A stretch of 64,000 nucleotides of DNA, from positions 1,157,062 to 1,221,061 of the forward strand of contig NZ_JEMG01000001.1 in the NCBI RefSeq assembly GCF_000600295.1. The letters are read 5' to 3'. Shown here in pieces: positions 8,331-16,910 of this stretch. The notes beneath the pieces were generated by a model. That model was not told where the DNA came from. It saw nothing but the letters and a program-made list of their open reading frames with translations, and did no database searches. The position numbers were made by a program, and so were the translations under genes. Each line of letters opens with the position of its first letter. The first letter of the stretch is position 1. The DNA comes from Hylemonella gracilis str. Niagara R (GTDB taxonomy: Bacteria; Pseudomonadota; Gammaproteobacteria; Burkholderiales; Burkholderiaceae_C).

Positions 8331-9395
8331 ATGGACAGTCTGGACTTGCGCGTGCTGGCCGATGCACTGGCCTGGAAGCAGGCTGGCCATGCCGTGTCCC
8401 TGGTGACCGTGGTGCAGACCTGGGGCAGCGCGCCGCGCCCGCCCGGCGCGCTGCTGGCCGTGCGCGGCGACGGCCTGGTCAGCGGCTCGGTGTCGGGTGG
8501 TTGCGTCGAGGATGACCTCATCGCTCGCGCCAAGGCAGCTCTGGCCTCGGGTGCGCGGGCGGATGCAAGCCGCCCCGAACTCATCGTCTACGGCGTGGAC
8601 CAAGCCGAAGCCGCGCGCTTTGGCCTGCCCTGCGGCGGCACGCTGCGCCTGGTGCACGAACCGCTGCAGGCGGTGGGCTGGATCGAGGACGTGTTGGCCC
8701 GCACGGCAGCCCACCAACTGGTGGCGCGCACGCTGGACCTGGAGACGGGTACCGTCACCCTGGCCCCGGCCGTGCGTGGTCAGGAATTGGTCTTCGATGG
8801 GCGGCAACTCACCACGCTCTTCGGCCCGCGCTGGCGCCTGCTGCTGATCGGCGCGGGCCAGCTCTCGCAGGCCGTGGCGCAGATGGCCACCTTGCTGGAT
8901 TTCGAGGTGCTGGTCTGCGACCCGCGCGAGGAATACGCGGGCAGCTTCGACGGCGCGGTGGTGCGGCGCATCGCCGGCATGCCGGACGATGTGGTGCGCG
9001 AGCTGATGCCCGACGCCCACACCGCCATCGTCGCGCTCACCCACGACCCCAAGCTGGATGACATGGCGCTGCTGGAAGCGCTCAAGTCCGCCGCCTTCTA
9101 CGTGGGCGCGCTGGGTTCGCGCCGCAACCAGGGCGTGCGCAAGCAGCGCTTGGCCGAGCACTTCGACCTCAGCGCCGAGGAACTGGCGCGCCTGCATGGC
9201 CCGGTCGGCCTGGACCTGGGCGCGCGCACCCCGGCGGAGATCGCCGTGTCCATCCTGGCGGAGATCGTGCAGGTGCGCAACGCCACCTACCTGCGCGCGC
9301 GGCGCGAGGCCGCTGCGGCATCGCGTGCCAGCTTGGACACCGCCGTCGTTGCCACGCCCGGCATCGTGGCCTCCACCTGCGCGGTCGCGCGCTGA
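8331..9395 (+). CDS. XdhC/CoxI family molybdenum-cofactor maturation protein
   Basis: 354 residues. The N-terminal XdhC domain contains WGSAPRPPGALLAV and SGSVSGGCVEDDL; the C-terminal Rossmann domain contains LLIGAGQLSQAVAQM, CDPREEYAG, TAIVALTHDPKLDD and YVGALGSRRN. These proteins bind and sulfurate the molybdenum cofactor and insert it into xanthine-oxidase-family enzymes. Its position 39 bp after the hydroxylase large subunit gene supports service to that enzyme. The symbol xdhC is avoided because the client is not shown to be xanthine dehydrogenase. Confidence 0.92.
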   Translation: MDSLDLRVLADALAWKQAGHAVSLVTVVQTWGSAPRPPGALLAVRGDGLVSGSVSGGCVEDDLIARAKAALASGARADASRPELIVYGVDQAEAARFGLPCGGTLRLVHEPLQAVGWIEDVLARTAAHQLVARTLDLETGTVTLAPAVRGQELVFDGRQLTTLFGPRWRLLLIGAGQLSQAVAQMATLLDFEVLVCDPREEYAGSFDGAVVRRIAGMPDDVVRELMPDAHTAIVALTHDPKLDDMALLEALKSAAFYVGALGSRRNQGVRKQRLAEHFDLSAEELARLHGPVGLDLGARTPAEIAVSILAEIVQVRNATYLRARREAAAASRASLDTAVVATPGIVASTCAVAR

Positions 9396-9408
9396 GCCTG
9401 GCCGAGCG

Positions 9409-9963
9409 ATGAGTTTTGTTGTCCTGGTTCTTGCCTCAGGCCGGGGCGAACGTTTCCTCGCCTCGGGCGGCGCCGCGCTGGCGCCGCACAAGCTGCAGGC
9501 ACCGTTGGGTGGCCAGACCGTGCTGCAGCGCACGCTGGGTGCCGTGCAGACCAGCGGCCTGCCCTGGCATCTGGAACAGAGCAACCACTCGGGCATGGGC
9601 GACAGCATTGCCGCCGCCGTGCGCGCTGCCTTGGTGGCCTACCCGGACGCGCAAGGCTGGCTCATCCTGCCGGCCGATCTACCCCTGATCCGGCCCGAGA
9701 CCTTGCGTCATGTGGCCCAAGCGCCTCTTGCCTGGCCAGTGGTTCGGCCGGTCCACCAGGGTGAGGCCGGGCATCCGGTACGGTTCGGCAGCGCCTGCAC
9801 GCCCGAACTGCTGGCCTTGTCAGGCGACGCGGGGGCGGCGTCGGTGGCGCGCCGCCACGGCCCGCCGCGGGCGATCGAGGTGGATGACCTGGGCTGCATC
9901 ACCGACATCGACACGGTGGCGGACCTGGCTCGTGCCGAGGCCCTGCTGCGGGCGCGACACTGA
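9409..9963 (+). CDS. MobA/MocA-like molybdenum cofactor nucleotidyltransferase
   Basis: 184 residues from ATG 9409. The NTP-transferase signature is VLVLASGRGERFLASGG with HKLQAPLGGQTVLQRTL. Further signatures are SNHSGMGDSIAAAV and WLILPADLPLIRPETL, where the Asp binds magnesium, and GHPVRFG. This is the family that adds CMP to molybdopterin to give the MCD form used by xanthine-oxidase-family hydroxylases. The location as fourth gene of the cluster fits that role. Confidence 0.88.
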   Translation: MSFVVLVLASGRGERFLASGGAALAPHKLQAPLGGQTVLQRTLGAVQTSGLPWHLEQSNHSGMGDSIAAAVRAALVAYPDAQGWLILPADLPLIRPETLRHVAQAPLAWPVVRPVHQGEAGHPVRFGSACTPELLALSGDAGAASVARRHGPPRAIEVDDLGCITDIDTVADLARAEALLRARH

Positions 9964-10001
9964 GTCAACCAACCTGAACGGGCGTTTGCCAGTTCAAGCA
10001 C

Positions 10002-10613
10002 TCAAGTCGCGTGCTTCAGCAGCGCCTCCAGCGCCCGGTCTCGGATGCCGTGGGCACGCAGGCTGTCCAGGGTCTGCCGCGCATAGTCCTGCGTGCTGCC
10101 GTAGATGCCCTGGGCATGCTGGAAGATGTGCCGGTACTGTCCCTCGCTCAGCGTGCCCGTGTAGTTGGGGCTGCGGCGTGACAAGGTGAAGGCCAGGGCC
10201 TGTACCGGGCCTTGCGGCGTCTCGCAACGCAGCCACCGCGGGTCGTAGACGCCGGTGGCCATTTCGCGTTGCCACAGCTGCGCGAGCGTGGCGGGGGCCT
10301 GCGCGCGTGCGATCCGGTAGACCACGCCCTGGCAACTGCCGCCCGAGAGCAGGGCGAAGACCAGGCCGGGCTGCTCGACCGTGCCGCGGTTGATGCGGCT
10401 CCACATCTTCAGCGCCCGGTGCCAGCCGCGCACCCGGGCCATGCGGCGCTCGACGTGGTCGAAGTCGGGCCGCCAGATGAGCGAGCCGTAGCCGAAGAGC
10501 CAGAAGTCTCCTTGGTGGTGGCCGTGTTCGGGGTGATGGTGCTGCCACTCGTGCAGCGTGCGCGCGAGCATGGGGCCGGGGTCGCGCAGCGGGCGGGGCC
10601 GGGTGGCGTTCAT
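10002..10613 (-). CDS. Gamma-glutamylcyclotransferase (ChaC family)
   Basis: 203 residues from ATG 10613. The family fold is recognised from FWLFGYGSLIWRPDFD (the YGSL substrate loop), GWHRALKMWS, GVVYRI, a REM-type catalytic-Glu region (WQREMATGVYDPRWL) and the C-terminal NYTGTLSEGQYRHIFQHAQGIYGS. ChaC proteins cleave glutathione to 5-oxoproline and Cys-Gly in the cytoplasm. The gene begins 20 bp after the stop of the GGDEF/EAL gene on the same strand, so they may be cotranscribed. Confidence 0.93.
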   Translation of the reverse strand: MNATRPRPLRDPGPMLARTLHEWQHHHPEHGHHQGDFWLFGYGSLIWRPDFDHVERRMARVRGWHRALKMWSRINRGTVEQPGLVFALLSGGSCQGVVYRIARAQAPATLAQLWQREMATGVYDPRWLRCETPQGPVQALAFTLSRRSPNYTGTLSEGQYRHIFQHAQGIYGSTQDYARQTLDSLRAHGIRDRALEALLKHAT

Positions 10614-10632
10614 GCGAAAGAGGTGTTCAGTT

Positions 10633-12606
10633 TCAGGCCCGCTCCAGGCGGCCGCGATTGGCCAGCCAGCGCTCCAGCGATTGGGGCCGCGCGTGCAGAT
10701 AACCCTGCTGTGCCGTGCAGCCGTGGGACGACAGAAAGTCCGACTGGGCACGCGTCTCCACGCCTTCGGCCACGACCTTGAGTTCGAGGTGGCGGGCCAT
10801 GGACAGGATCATCTGCACGATGGCCGTGTCGCCCGGGTCGTCCGGCGTGTCGGTGATGAAGCTGCGGTCGATCTTCAGCTCGTGCAGTGGCAGGCGCTTG
10901 AGGTAGGCCAGGCTGGAGTAACCGGTGCCGAAGTCGTCGATCGAGAAGCGGATGCCGCGCTCGGCCAGGGCTTCCATGCGCTCGATGGTCTGCTCCAGGT
11001 CGTCCAGCAGCAGGCCCTCGGTGACTTCGAAGATCAGCTGCGTGGGGTCGGCTTGCGCCTGGTCCAGCAGGGCCAGCGCGTGCTCGACGAAATCATGCTG
11101 GTGGAATTGCTGCGGGCTGACGTTGATGGACACGGGCACTGGGTGGCCAGCTTCGCGCAGCTGGCGCTGAATGCGGCAACCCTGTTCCAGCACCCAGTCG
11201 CCCAGGCTGAGGATGAGGTTGCTTTCCTCGGCGATGGGGATGAAGCGTGAGGGCGGGATGGCGCCCAGCGTGGGGTGAGTCCAGCGCAGCAGCAGTTCCA
11301 CGCCCACGATCTCGCCGCTGGCGTCCACCTGAGACTGCAGGTGCAAGTCCAGCTGGTTCTGCTCAATCGCCTGGACCAGCTCGCTTTCGAGCTTGAGCTT
11401 GGCCTCCACCTCCCGCTGCATCTCGGCCTCGAAGTAGGCCACGCGGTTGCGGCCCGCCGACTTGGCGCGGTACATGGCGGTGTCGGCATTGCGCAGCAAT
11501 TCCTCGGCGTGCTGGGCCGTGCCGCCCAGCACGACCACGCCGATGCTGGCCTGGGTGTCGTAGGGCTGACCATCGAGGATGAAAGGCCGCTCGAACGCCT
11601 CGCGCACCTTGTCCGCCACCACGCGGGCGGCGCGCGCCTCGCCCAGCGCGTCGGTGGGGCTGTGCGGCGAGAGGATGACGAACTCATCGCCGCCCAGGCG
11701 CGCCACCGTGTCTTCCTCGCGCAGCAGGCCGACCAGGCGCTGCGCCACTGCGACCAGCAGCGCGTCGCCGGCGGCGTGGCCACGTGCGTCGTTGATGTTC
11801 TTGAAGCGGTCCAGGTCCAGGTAGAGCAGGGTGCCCCCCTGGGTTCCGCGCCGCGCGCTGTTCTGAGCCTGGTTGAGCCGGTCCATCAGCAGGCGGCGAT
11901 TGGGCAGGCTGGTCAGCTCGTCGTAATAGGCCAGTCGGTTCAGGGCCTGGGCCGCCTGCTGCAGCTCGGTGTTGAGGCGCCGCAGATCGTCCTGGCCCTG
12001 CGCCAGTGACTGGGCGATCTCCCGTTGGCGTTCCAGTGAGCGTTCCAACTGCTGCAGCAACACCGCGCAGGAGAGCGTGATGACGGCGTTGACGAAGAGA
12101 AAGTTGATGGTGATGACCACCCACTCGATGAAGGGGCGGTCGTCAAAACCGGCCACATGCAGGTCGGTGTTGCCCAGGTAGCCCAGGGTCATCAGCGTGA
12201 CCGCGTTGACGACCAGCGCGAACAAGGCCGGCCGCAGACCCAGCAGCAGCGCCGCCATGACGGGAAAAGCGATCAGATAGATCTGGCTGACGGGACCGAC
12301 GAAGAACAGAAACCAGACGCCGATCAGGTAGATCAGGGCCAGCAGGTTCCAGGTGCGCGCCTCGTAGCTCAGGCGGCGTGATTTCCAGAGCACCAGCACC
12401 CAGATCAGCGCGGCCAGATCGACCCAGGCGATGCCCCACAGGTCCTGCTGCGCGGCCAGCCAGATGCCCGGCGCGGCCGTCAGCACGCCCAACACGGCCA
12501 CGAAGGCCAGGATGGTGGAGAGGATGCGCGCGCGCCAGTCGTGCAGTACCTCCGGCTCGGACGCAGTCGAAGCCAGGGCGCGCTGGAGCAGGGTGGTCGC
12601 TTTCAA
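10633..12606 (-). CDS. Membrane-bound GGDEF/EAL protein (cyclic di-GMP turnover)
   Basis: 657 residues. Five or six membrane helices lie in residues about 27-185, then a short coiled coil (about 185-220), a GGDEF domain (about 225-390) and an EAL domain (about 405-650). The GGDEF motif is intact (residues 305-309), with an RxxD inhibitory site five residues before it (REED, 296-299). In the second domain the EAL signature reads ELL (437-439); the IDDFGTGYSSL and VVAEGVET catalytic motifs are intact. Both synthase and phosphodiesterase activity therefore remain possible. No periplasmic sensor domain of known type is seen; the N-terminal segment may itself be the sensor. Confidence 0.95.
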   Translation of the reverse strand: MKATTLLQRALASTASEPEVLHDWRARILSTILAFVAVLGVLTAAPGIWLAAQQDLWGIAWVDLAALIWVLVLWKSRRLSYEARTWNLLALIYLIGVWFLFFVGPVSQIYLIAFPVMAALLLGLRPALFALVVNAVTLMTLGYLGNTDLHVAGFDDRPFIEWVVITINFLFVNAVITLSCAVLLQQLERSLERQREIAQSLAQGQDDLRRLNTELQQAAQALNRLAYYDELTSLPNRRLLMDRLNQAQNSARRGTQGGTLLYLDLDRFKNINDARGHAAGDALLVAVAQRLVGLLREEDTVARLGGDEFVILSPHSPTDALGEARAARVVADKVREAFERPFILDGQPYDTQASIGVVVLGGTAQHAEELLRNADTAMYRAKSAGRNRVAYFEAEMQREVEAKLKLESELVQAIEQNQLDLHLQSQVDASGEIVGVELLLRWTHPTLGAIPPSRFIPIAEESNLILSLGDWVLEQGCRIQRQLREAGHPVPVSINVSPQQFHQHDFVEHALALLDQAQADPTQLIFEVTEGLLLDDLEQTIERMEALAERGIRFSIDDFGTGYSSLAYLKRLPLHELKIDRSFITDTPDDPGDTAIVQMILSMARHLELKVVAEGVETRAQSDFLSSHGCTAQQGYLHARPQSLERWLANRGRLERA

Positions 12607-12677
12607 GGGGCGGAACCTCGCGTTGGACTGGCCTGCGGAAGACGCTGGCCAGCCCTCATCCTACCCGGCGCCGGTAT

Positions 12678-13091
12678 TCAGCGCAGGCCAGCGCCTTCGG
12701 CGTGTTCGGCGCGCTGGATCAGCTCCACCTTGTAGCCGTCCGGGTCCGTCACGAAGGCGATCACCGTCGTGCCACCCTTGACCGGGCCGGCCTCGCGCGT
12801 CACGTTCCCACCGGCGGCCTTGATCTTCTCGCAGGCCGCGTAGGCGTCCGGCACGCCGATGGCGATGTGCCCGTAGGCCCCGCCCATCTCGTACTTGTCC
12901 ACGCCCCAGTTGTAGGTCAGCTCGATCTCGGCCTGGTCCGGGTTGCCGTTGCCATAGCCGATGAAGGCGAGCGAGTATTTGTACTCGGGGTTTTCCGAGG
13001 TGCGCAGCAGGTTCATGCCGAGCACTTGGGTATAGAAGTCGATGGAGCGCTGCAGGTCACCGACGCGCAGCATGGTGTGGAGGAGGCGCAT
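12678..13091 (-). CDS. gloA: Lactoylglutathione lyase (glyoxalase I)
   Basis: 137 residues from ATG 13091, the standard length. The enzyme isomerises the methylglyoxal-glutathione hemithioacetal to S-lactoylglutathione. The four metal ligands are visible: His in RLLHTMLRV, Glu in IELTYNWG, His in YGHIAIGV and Glu in YKVELIQ, with DPDGYKVE at the end. The gene stands alone between the GGDEF/EAL gene and ktrB. Confidence 0.96.
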   Translation of the reverse strand: MRLLHTMLRVGDLQRSIDFYTQVLGMNLLRTSENPEYKYSLAFIGYGNGNPDQAEIELTYNWGVDKYEMGGAYGHIAIGVPDAYAACEKIKAAGGNVTREAGPVKGGTTVIAFVTDPDGYKVELIQRAEHAEGAGLR

Positions 13092-13269
13092 GAGAGAGAT
13101 CCCCTGAGGTTGAAGCAAAAAACGAAGGGAAGGAGCATAGCGCGCAGAGGATGGGTGCGTGGGGCGGCCGGGAATTGGCGGGGTGTTTGTTGAGGCGGGC
13201 GGTGAGGGTCTGCAAGGTCGCACGCAAGGGTGTTGCTAGACTCGATGCCCCCGAGTGCCCGCGTCACCC

Positions 13270-14610
13270 ATGAGGAACCACCTGCCCACCCACCCGGCCG
13301 CCGTGCTGGCGCTTGCTTTCCTGGCCGCCATCGGCTTGGGCACGGCGCTTCTGATGTTGCCCTGGGCCAGTGCAAGCGGTGAGAGTGCCCCGTGGCTGAC
13401 GGCGCTGTTCACGGCCACGTCGGCGGTGTGTGTCACCGGCCTGGTCGTGGTGGACACAGGCACCTATTGGAGCCCGCTGGGCCAGGGGCTGGTGATGGCG
13501 CTGTTCCAGCTGGGAGGCTTCGGGATGATGACCTCGGCAACGCTCATGGGCTTGTTGATCGGTGGTTACATGAAGTTGCGCACGCGGCTGCTGCTGCAGA
13601 CGGAAACGCACGCGCTGTCGCTGGGTGATGTGCGGTCGGTGGCGCGCATGGTGTTGGTGGTGACGGTGCTGGTGGAGGGCGTGGTGGCGCTGTGGCTGGC
13701 GGTGCGCTTCGCCACGACGATGGACCTGGGCTGGGGCGAGGCGCTGTGGCAGGGCGCGTTCCACGCGGTCTCGGCCTACAACAACGCGGGCTTTTCGACC
13801 TGGCCCGACAGCGTGATGCGCCATGCGACCGACGGCTGGGTGCTGACGCCGCTGATGCTGGCTATTGTGGTGGGGGGGCTAGGGTTCCCCGTCATCACTG
13901 AACTGTGGGCGAACCGGCGCAAGCGGCATGCGCGCTGGTCGATCCACACCACGCTGACGGTGTGGGGTTCGGCGGCGCTGGTGCTGCTGGGCACGCTGAT
14001 GCTGTGGCTGGTGGAGCACAACAACCCCAAAACACTGGGCACGCTGGGGCTTGGGGGCCAGTGGCTTGCGGCTCTGTTCACCTCCGTGTCGGCGCGCACG
14101 GCGGGTTTCAATGCGGTGGACATCGGCGCGCTGGAACTCGAATCGCTCGTGATGCACTACGTGCTGATGTTCATTGGTGGGGGCAGCGCGGGCACGGCAG
14201 GCGGCGTGAAGGTGACCACGGTGTTTCTGCTGCTGCTGATCGTGTGGAGCGAGATCCGTGGCCGGGCCGATGTGGAACTGCGCGGACGCCGCATCGGCAC
14301 GCAGGTGCAGCGCCAGGCGCTGTCCATCCTGGTGCTCAGCGGCGCGGCGGTTTCGCTGGGGCTGATGCTCATTGTTCCGCTGGCTGATCACCTGCCGCTG
14401 GACAAGCTGATGTTCGAAGTGGTGTCGGCGTTCGCGACGGTGGGCTTGTCCACCGGCATCACCACCGAGCTGCCGCCTGGCGCGCAAGGCGTGCTCATTG
14501 CGCTGATGTACGCTGGCCGGGTGGGCGTGGTCACGCTGGCGCTGGCGCTGGCGATCAACCAAGTGCCCAGGGCTTACCGTTACCCCGAGGAGAAACCGAT
14601 TGTTGGCTAA
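13270..14610 (+). CDS. ktrB: Potassium uptake channel subunit, TrkH/KtrB family
   Basis: 446 residues from ATG 13270; an in-frame GTG at 13255 is possible. The protein has four M1-P-M2 repeats. The selectivity-filter turns are visible as TSAVCVTGL, SAYNNAGFS, SARTAGFNAVD and ATVGLSTGI, and the intramembrane gating loop is GGGSAGTAGGVKVTT. Length is typical of KtrB rather than the longer TrkH. The regulatory subunit gene overlaps its 3' end by 11 bp. Confidence 0.93.
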   Translation: MRNHLPTHPAAVLALAFLAAIGLGTALLMLPWASASGESAPWLTALFTATSAVCVTGLVVVDTGTYWSPLGQGLVMALFQLGGFGMMTSATLMGLLIGGYMKLRTRLLLQTETHALSLGDVRSVARMVLVVTVLVEGVVALWLAVRFATTMDLGWGEALWQGAFHAVSAYNNAGFSTWPDSVMRHATDGWVLTPLMLAIVVGGLGFPVITELWANRRKRHARWSIHTTLTVWGSAALVLLGTLMLWLVEHNNPKTLGTLGLGGQWLAALFTSVSARTAGFNAVDIGALELESLVMHYVLMFIGGGSAGTAGGVKVTTVFLLLLIVWSEIRGRADVELRGRRIGTQVQRQALSILVLSGAAVSLGLMLIVPLADHLPLDKLMFEVVSAFATVGLSTGITTELPPGAQGVLIALMYAGRVGVVTLALALAINQVPRAYRYPEEKPIVG

Positions 14611-15274
14611 ATCAAACTCGACGCGACGCGACAGCGTGGTCGTCATTGGTCTGGGGCGTTTTGGCGCCAGCGTGGCGCGCTCATTGGTGGCTTCAGGGCA
14701 CGAGGTGTTGGCCATGGACACCGACGAGGACACAGTGCAGTCGCTTGCCGCCGAGCTGCCCCATGTGGTGAGAGCCGATGCAACGGACCTGGGCGCGCTC
14801 AAGCAACTGTCCGTGACCGATTTTTCGCACGCGGTGGTGAGCATCGGCGCCAACCTGGAGGCGAGCGTGCTGACGGTGCTGAACCTGGCGCAATTGGGCA
14901 TGAAGGACATCTGGGCCAAGGCCAACAGCCCTCAGCACGGGCGCATCACCGAGCGCGTGGGCGCGCACCATGTGATCTATCCCGAGGCCGACATGGGCGA
15001 GCGGGTGGCGCACCTGGTGACGGGCAAGATGATGGACTTCATCGAGTTTGATGACGGCTTTGCCATCGCCAAGACGCGCGCACCGATGGAGACACACAGC
15101 AAGACGTTGGCGATGTCGAACGTGCGCAAGAAGCATGGGATCACGGTGGTGGGCATCAAGCGCCGGCACCAGGATTTCATCTATGCCAAGCCCGAAACAG
15201 AAATCAAACCAGGGGATCACCTGATCGTGGCCGGGCCAACACCGTTGATCGAGAAGTTCTCGGCGCTGTACTGA
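14600..15274 (+). CDS. ktrA: Potassium channel regulatory subunit, TrkA-N/TrkA-C (KtrA)
   Basis: 224 residues. The RCK N-domain Rossmann motif is VVVIGLGRFGASVARSL with the acidic AMDTDED, and the C-domain (about 145-224) ends in KPGDHLIVAGPTPLIEKF. The start is a TTG at 14600, supported by AGGAG about 8 nt upstream and by the conserved N-terminus beginning a few residues later. It overlaps ktrB by 11 bp, so the two subunits are translated together. KtrA binds nucleotides and gates KtrB. Confidence 0.92.
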   Translation: MLAKSNSTRRDSVVVIGLGRFGASVARSLVASGHEVLAMDTDEDTVQSLAAELPHVVRADATDLGALKQLSVTDFSHAVVSIGANLEASVLTVLNLAQLGMKDIWAKANSPQHGRITERVGAHHVIYPEADMGERVAHLVTGKMMDFIEFDDGFAIAKTRAPMETHSKTLAMSNVRKKHGITVVGIKRRHQDFIYAKPETEIKPGDHLIVAGPTPLIEKFSALY

Positions 15275-15428
15275 TGACAAGGCTGACTCGGGCGAAGTCG
15301 TGAGCGCCGCTCAGGCGCTGCGCACAGCGTAGGCCCTGCGGACACCGCAGAGACCAGGCTGATCGGGCCCACGCGTGTTTCCTTGGCCTACGTGCCGAGT
15401 CACTGAGGCGTGAGCTTCTTGGCCACAG

Positions 15429-16229
15429 TCAGTGCATCGGCTGGCCGAGCCGCTTGCTCACCCTGGATATCGTGTAATTCACAAGACAGTAGAGCACGGC
15501 CACCACGAGGTAGACGGGCACCAGCGAGTGGTAGTTGGCGATGAGCACCTTGGCGTTCTGCATGAGTTCACCATAGGTGACGACGTAACCGAAAGTGGTG
15601 TCCTTGACCACGATGACCAACTGCGCGACCAGTGCCGGAACAATGTAGCGCAGGGCCTGGGGAAAGACGACGTGGAAGAACACCTGGGTTTCGGTCAAGC
15701 CCAGGCTGCGCGCGGCATCGGTCTGGCCCCGTGGAACGGCAAGCACGCCGGCGCGGTAGACCTCGGCCACCACGGCGGCGGTGCTGAGACCGACGGGCAG
15801 TGTCAACATCCAGTAGGTGCTCAGCTTGATGCCGACCTGCGGAAGTACCAGAAAACACACATAGATGAGCAGCAGCGTGGGCGTGCCTCGCAGCAACTCG
15901 ATGACCGCGATGCTCGGCCAACGCAGCAGTCGCGGTTGAGCCATGCGCCCCAGCAACAAGAGCAACCCGAGCGTCAGCGCGATGACGGCGGCCATCGCCG
16001 CCGATGCGAGCGTGCCCAGCAGGCCCTTGCTCAGGAAGGCCCAGGTCGTTGGCCAGGCAAAGAAATTCCAGAATCGGGCGTCGAGCTGACCTGCGGCATG
16101 GAACCCGGACACGACACCCGCAGCCAGCAGGAGCAGCAGCATCGCCGCGATCACGCTCGCCGCCCGCGTGACGGCCTGGGCCCTGGGGCTGGGCGCGGCA
16201 AACAGCATGTCTTCCAGCGGGCGGCTCAT
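15429..16229 (-). CDS. Amino-acid ABC transporter permease (HisM/GluD type)
   Basis: 266 residues with five or more membrane helices and the polar amino-acid permease EAA loop (EVYRAGVLAVPRGQTDAARSLGLTETQVFFHVVFPQAL). IELLRGTPTLLLIYVCFLVLP is the conserved third-helix signature. It overlaps the upstream permease gene by 4 bp. Together with the next two genes it forms an SBP-permease-permease operon resembling gluBCD, but no ATPase gene is adjacent on either side. Confidence 0.9.
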   Translation of the reverse strand: MSRPLEDMLFAAPSPRAQAVTRAASVIAAMLLLLLAAGVVSGFHAAGQLDARFWNFFAWPTTWAFLSKGLLGTLASAAMAAVIALTLGLLLLLGRMAQPRLLRWPSIAVIELLRGTPTLLLIYVCFLVLPQVGIKLSTYWMLTLPVGLSTAAVVAEVYRAGVLAVPRGQTDAARSLGLTETQVFFHVVFPQALRYIVPALVAQLVIVVKDTTFGYVVTYGELMQNAKVLIANYHSLVPVYLVVAVLYCLVNYTISRVSKRLGQPMH

Positions 16230-16888
16230 CGCAGTATCCGTGCTTTCTTTTCCAGGGCGGCACCGGCCCAGGCGATGAGCAAGCCCGTCGCCACATACAT
16301 CGCGGCCGCCAGCGCGAACGCAGCCATGCCGGCCGCGGAGTCGGTGGCGATCTTGGATGCGAGCGCCGTGAGTTCCCGGCCTGGCAACGGCACCTGCGAC
16401 GCCAGCGAGGTTGACAACATCAGCGCGATGAGCAGGGAGGTCATGGGCTGCACCACCGCGCGCAGCGCCTGCGGCAACACCAGCGCAAGGATGATCTGCA
16501 TCGGTCGCAGCCCCAAGCTGAGCGCGGCCTCGATCTGGCCACCGGCGATGGTGTTGATGCCCGCGCGCAGGTAGTCCGCCGTGAACGCGGAGCAGACCAG
16601 CACCAAGGTCAGGATCACGCTGGGTTCATAGTCGATCACGACCTCGAGATCGGGCAGCGCGAACACGATGAAGATCAGCAGGGCCACGCTGGGAATGTTG
16701 CGGAAGATCTCGACGTAGACGGTCAAGACAAAGCGCAGCGGCGGCAGCGGCAGGAGCCGAAGCACCGTGACGATCAGGCCCAGCAAGAAGCCTGGCACGA
16801 AGGACAGGACCGTGAGCTTCCAGGTCAGCAAAAGGGCCTGCCCGAAGGCAGGCCCATGGTCGGCCAGGAGCCTGGATACCTCGCCCAT
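16226..16888 (-). CDS. Amino-acid ABC transporter permease (GluC type)
   Basis: 220 residues. Conserved features are YVEIFRNIPSVALLIFIVFALP and the EAA loop region YLRAGINTIAGGQIEAALSLGLRPMQIILALVLPQAL. Its partner permease gene overlaps by 4 bp downstream and the binding-protein gene ends 22 bp upstream. The pair should form the membrane channel of an acidic or polar amino-acid importer. Confidence 0.9.
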   Translation of the reverse strand: MGEVSRLLADHGPAFGQALLLTWKLTVLSFVPGFLLGLIVTVLRLLPLPPLRFVLTVYVEIFRNIPSVALLIFIVFALPDLEVVIDYEPSVILTLVLVCSAFTADYLRAGINTIAGGQIEAALSLGLRPMQIILALVLPQALRAVVQPMTSLLIALMLSTSLASQVPLPGRELTALASKIATDSAAGMAAFALAAAMYVATGLLIAWAGAALEKKARILR

Positions 16889-16910
16889 TGTTCACATGTT
16901 CACATTGCGT

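Noticed and set aside
5520-9608. A 1362-codon open frame on the minus strand
   Set aside because: It is antisense to four genes with clear family motifs, is very rich in His, Gly, Ala, Arg and Gln, and shows no domain. It arises from high-GC codon use on the other strand.
14600-14610. Sequencing error at the ktrB-ktrA junction because no ATG is present
   Set aside because: A TTG start with AGGAG at proper spacing explains the overlap.
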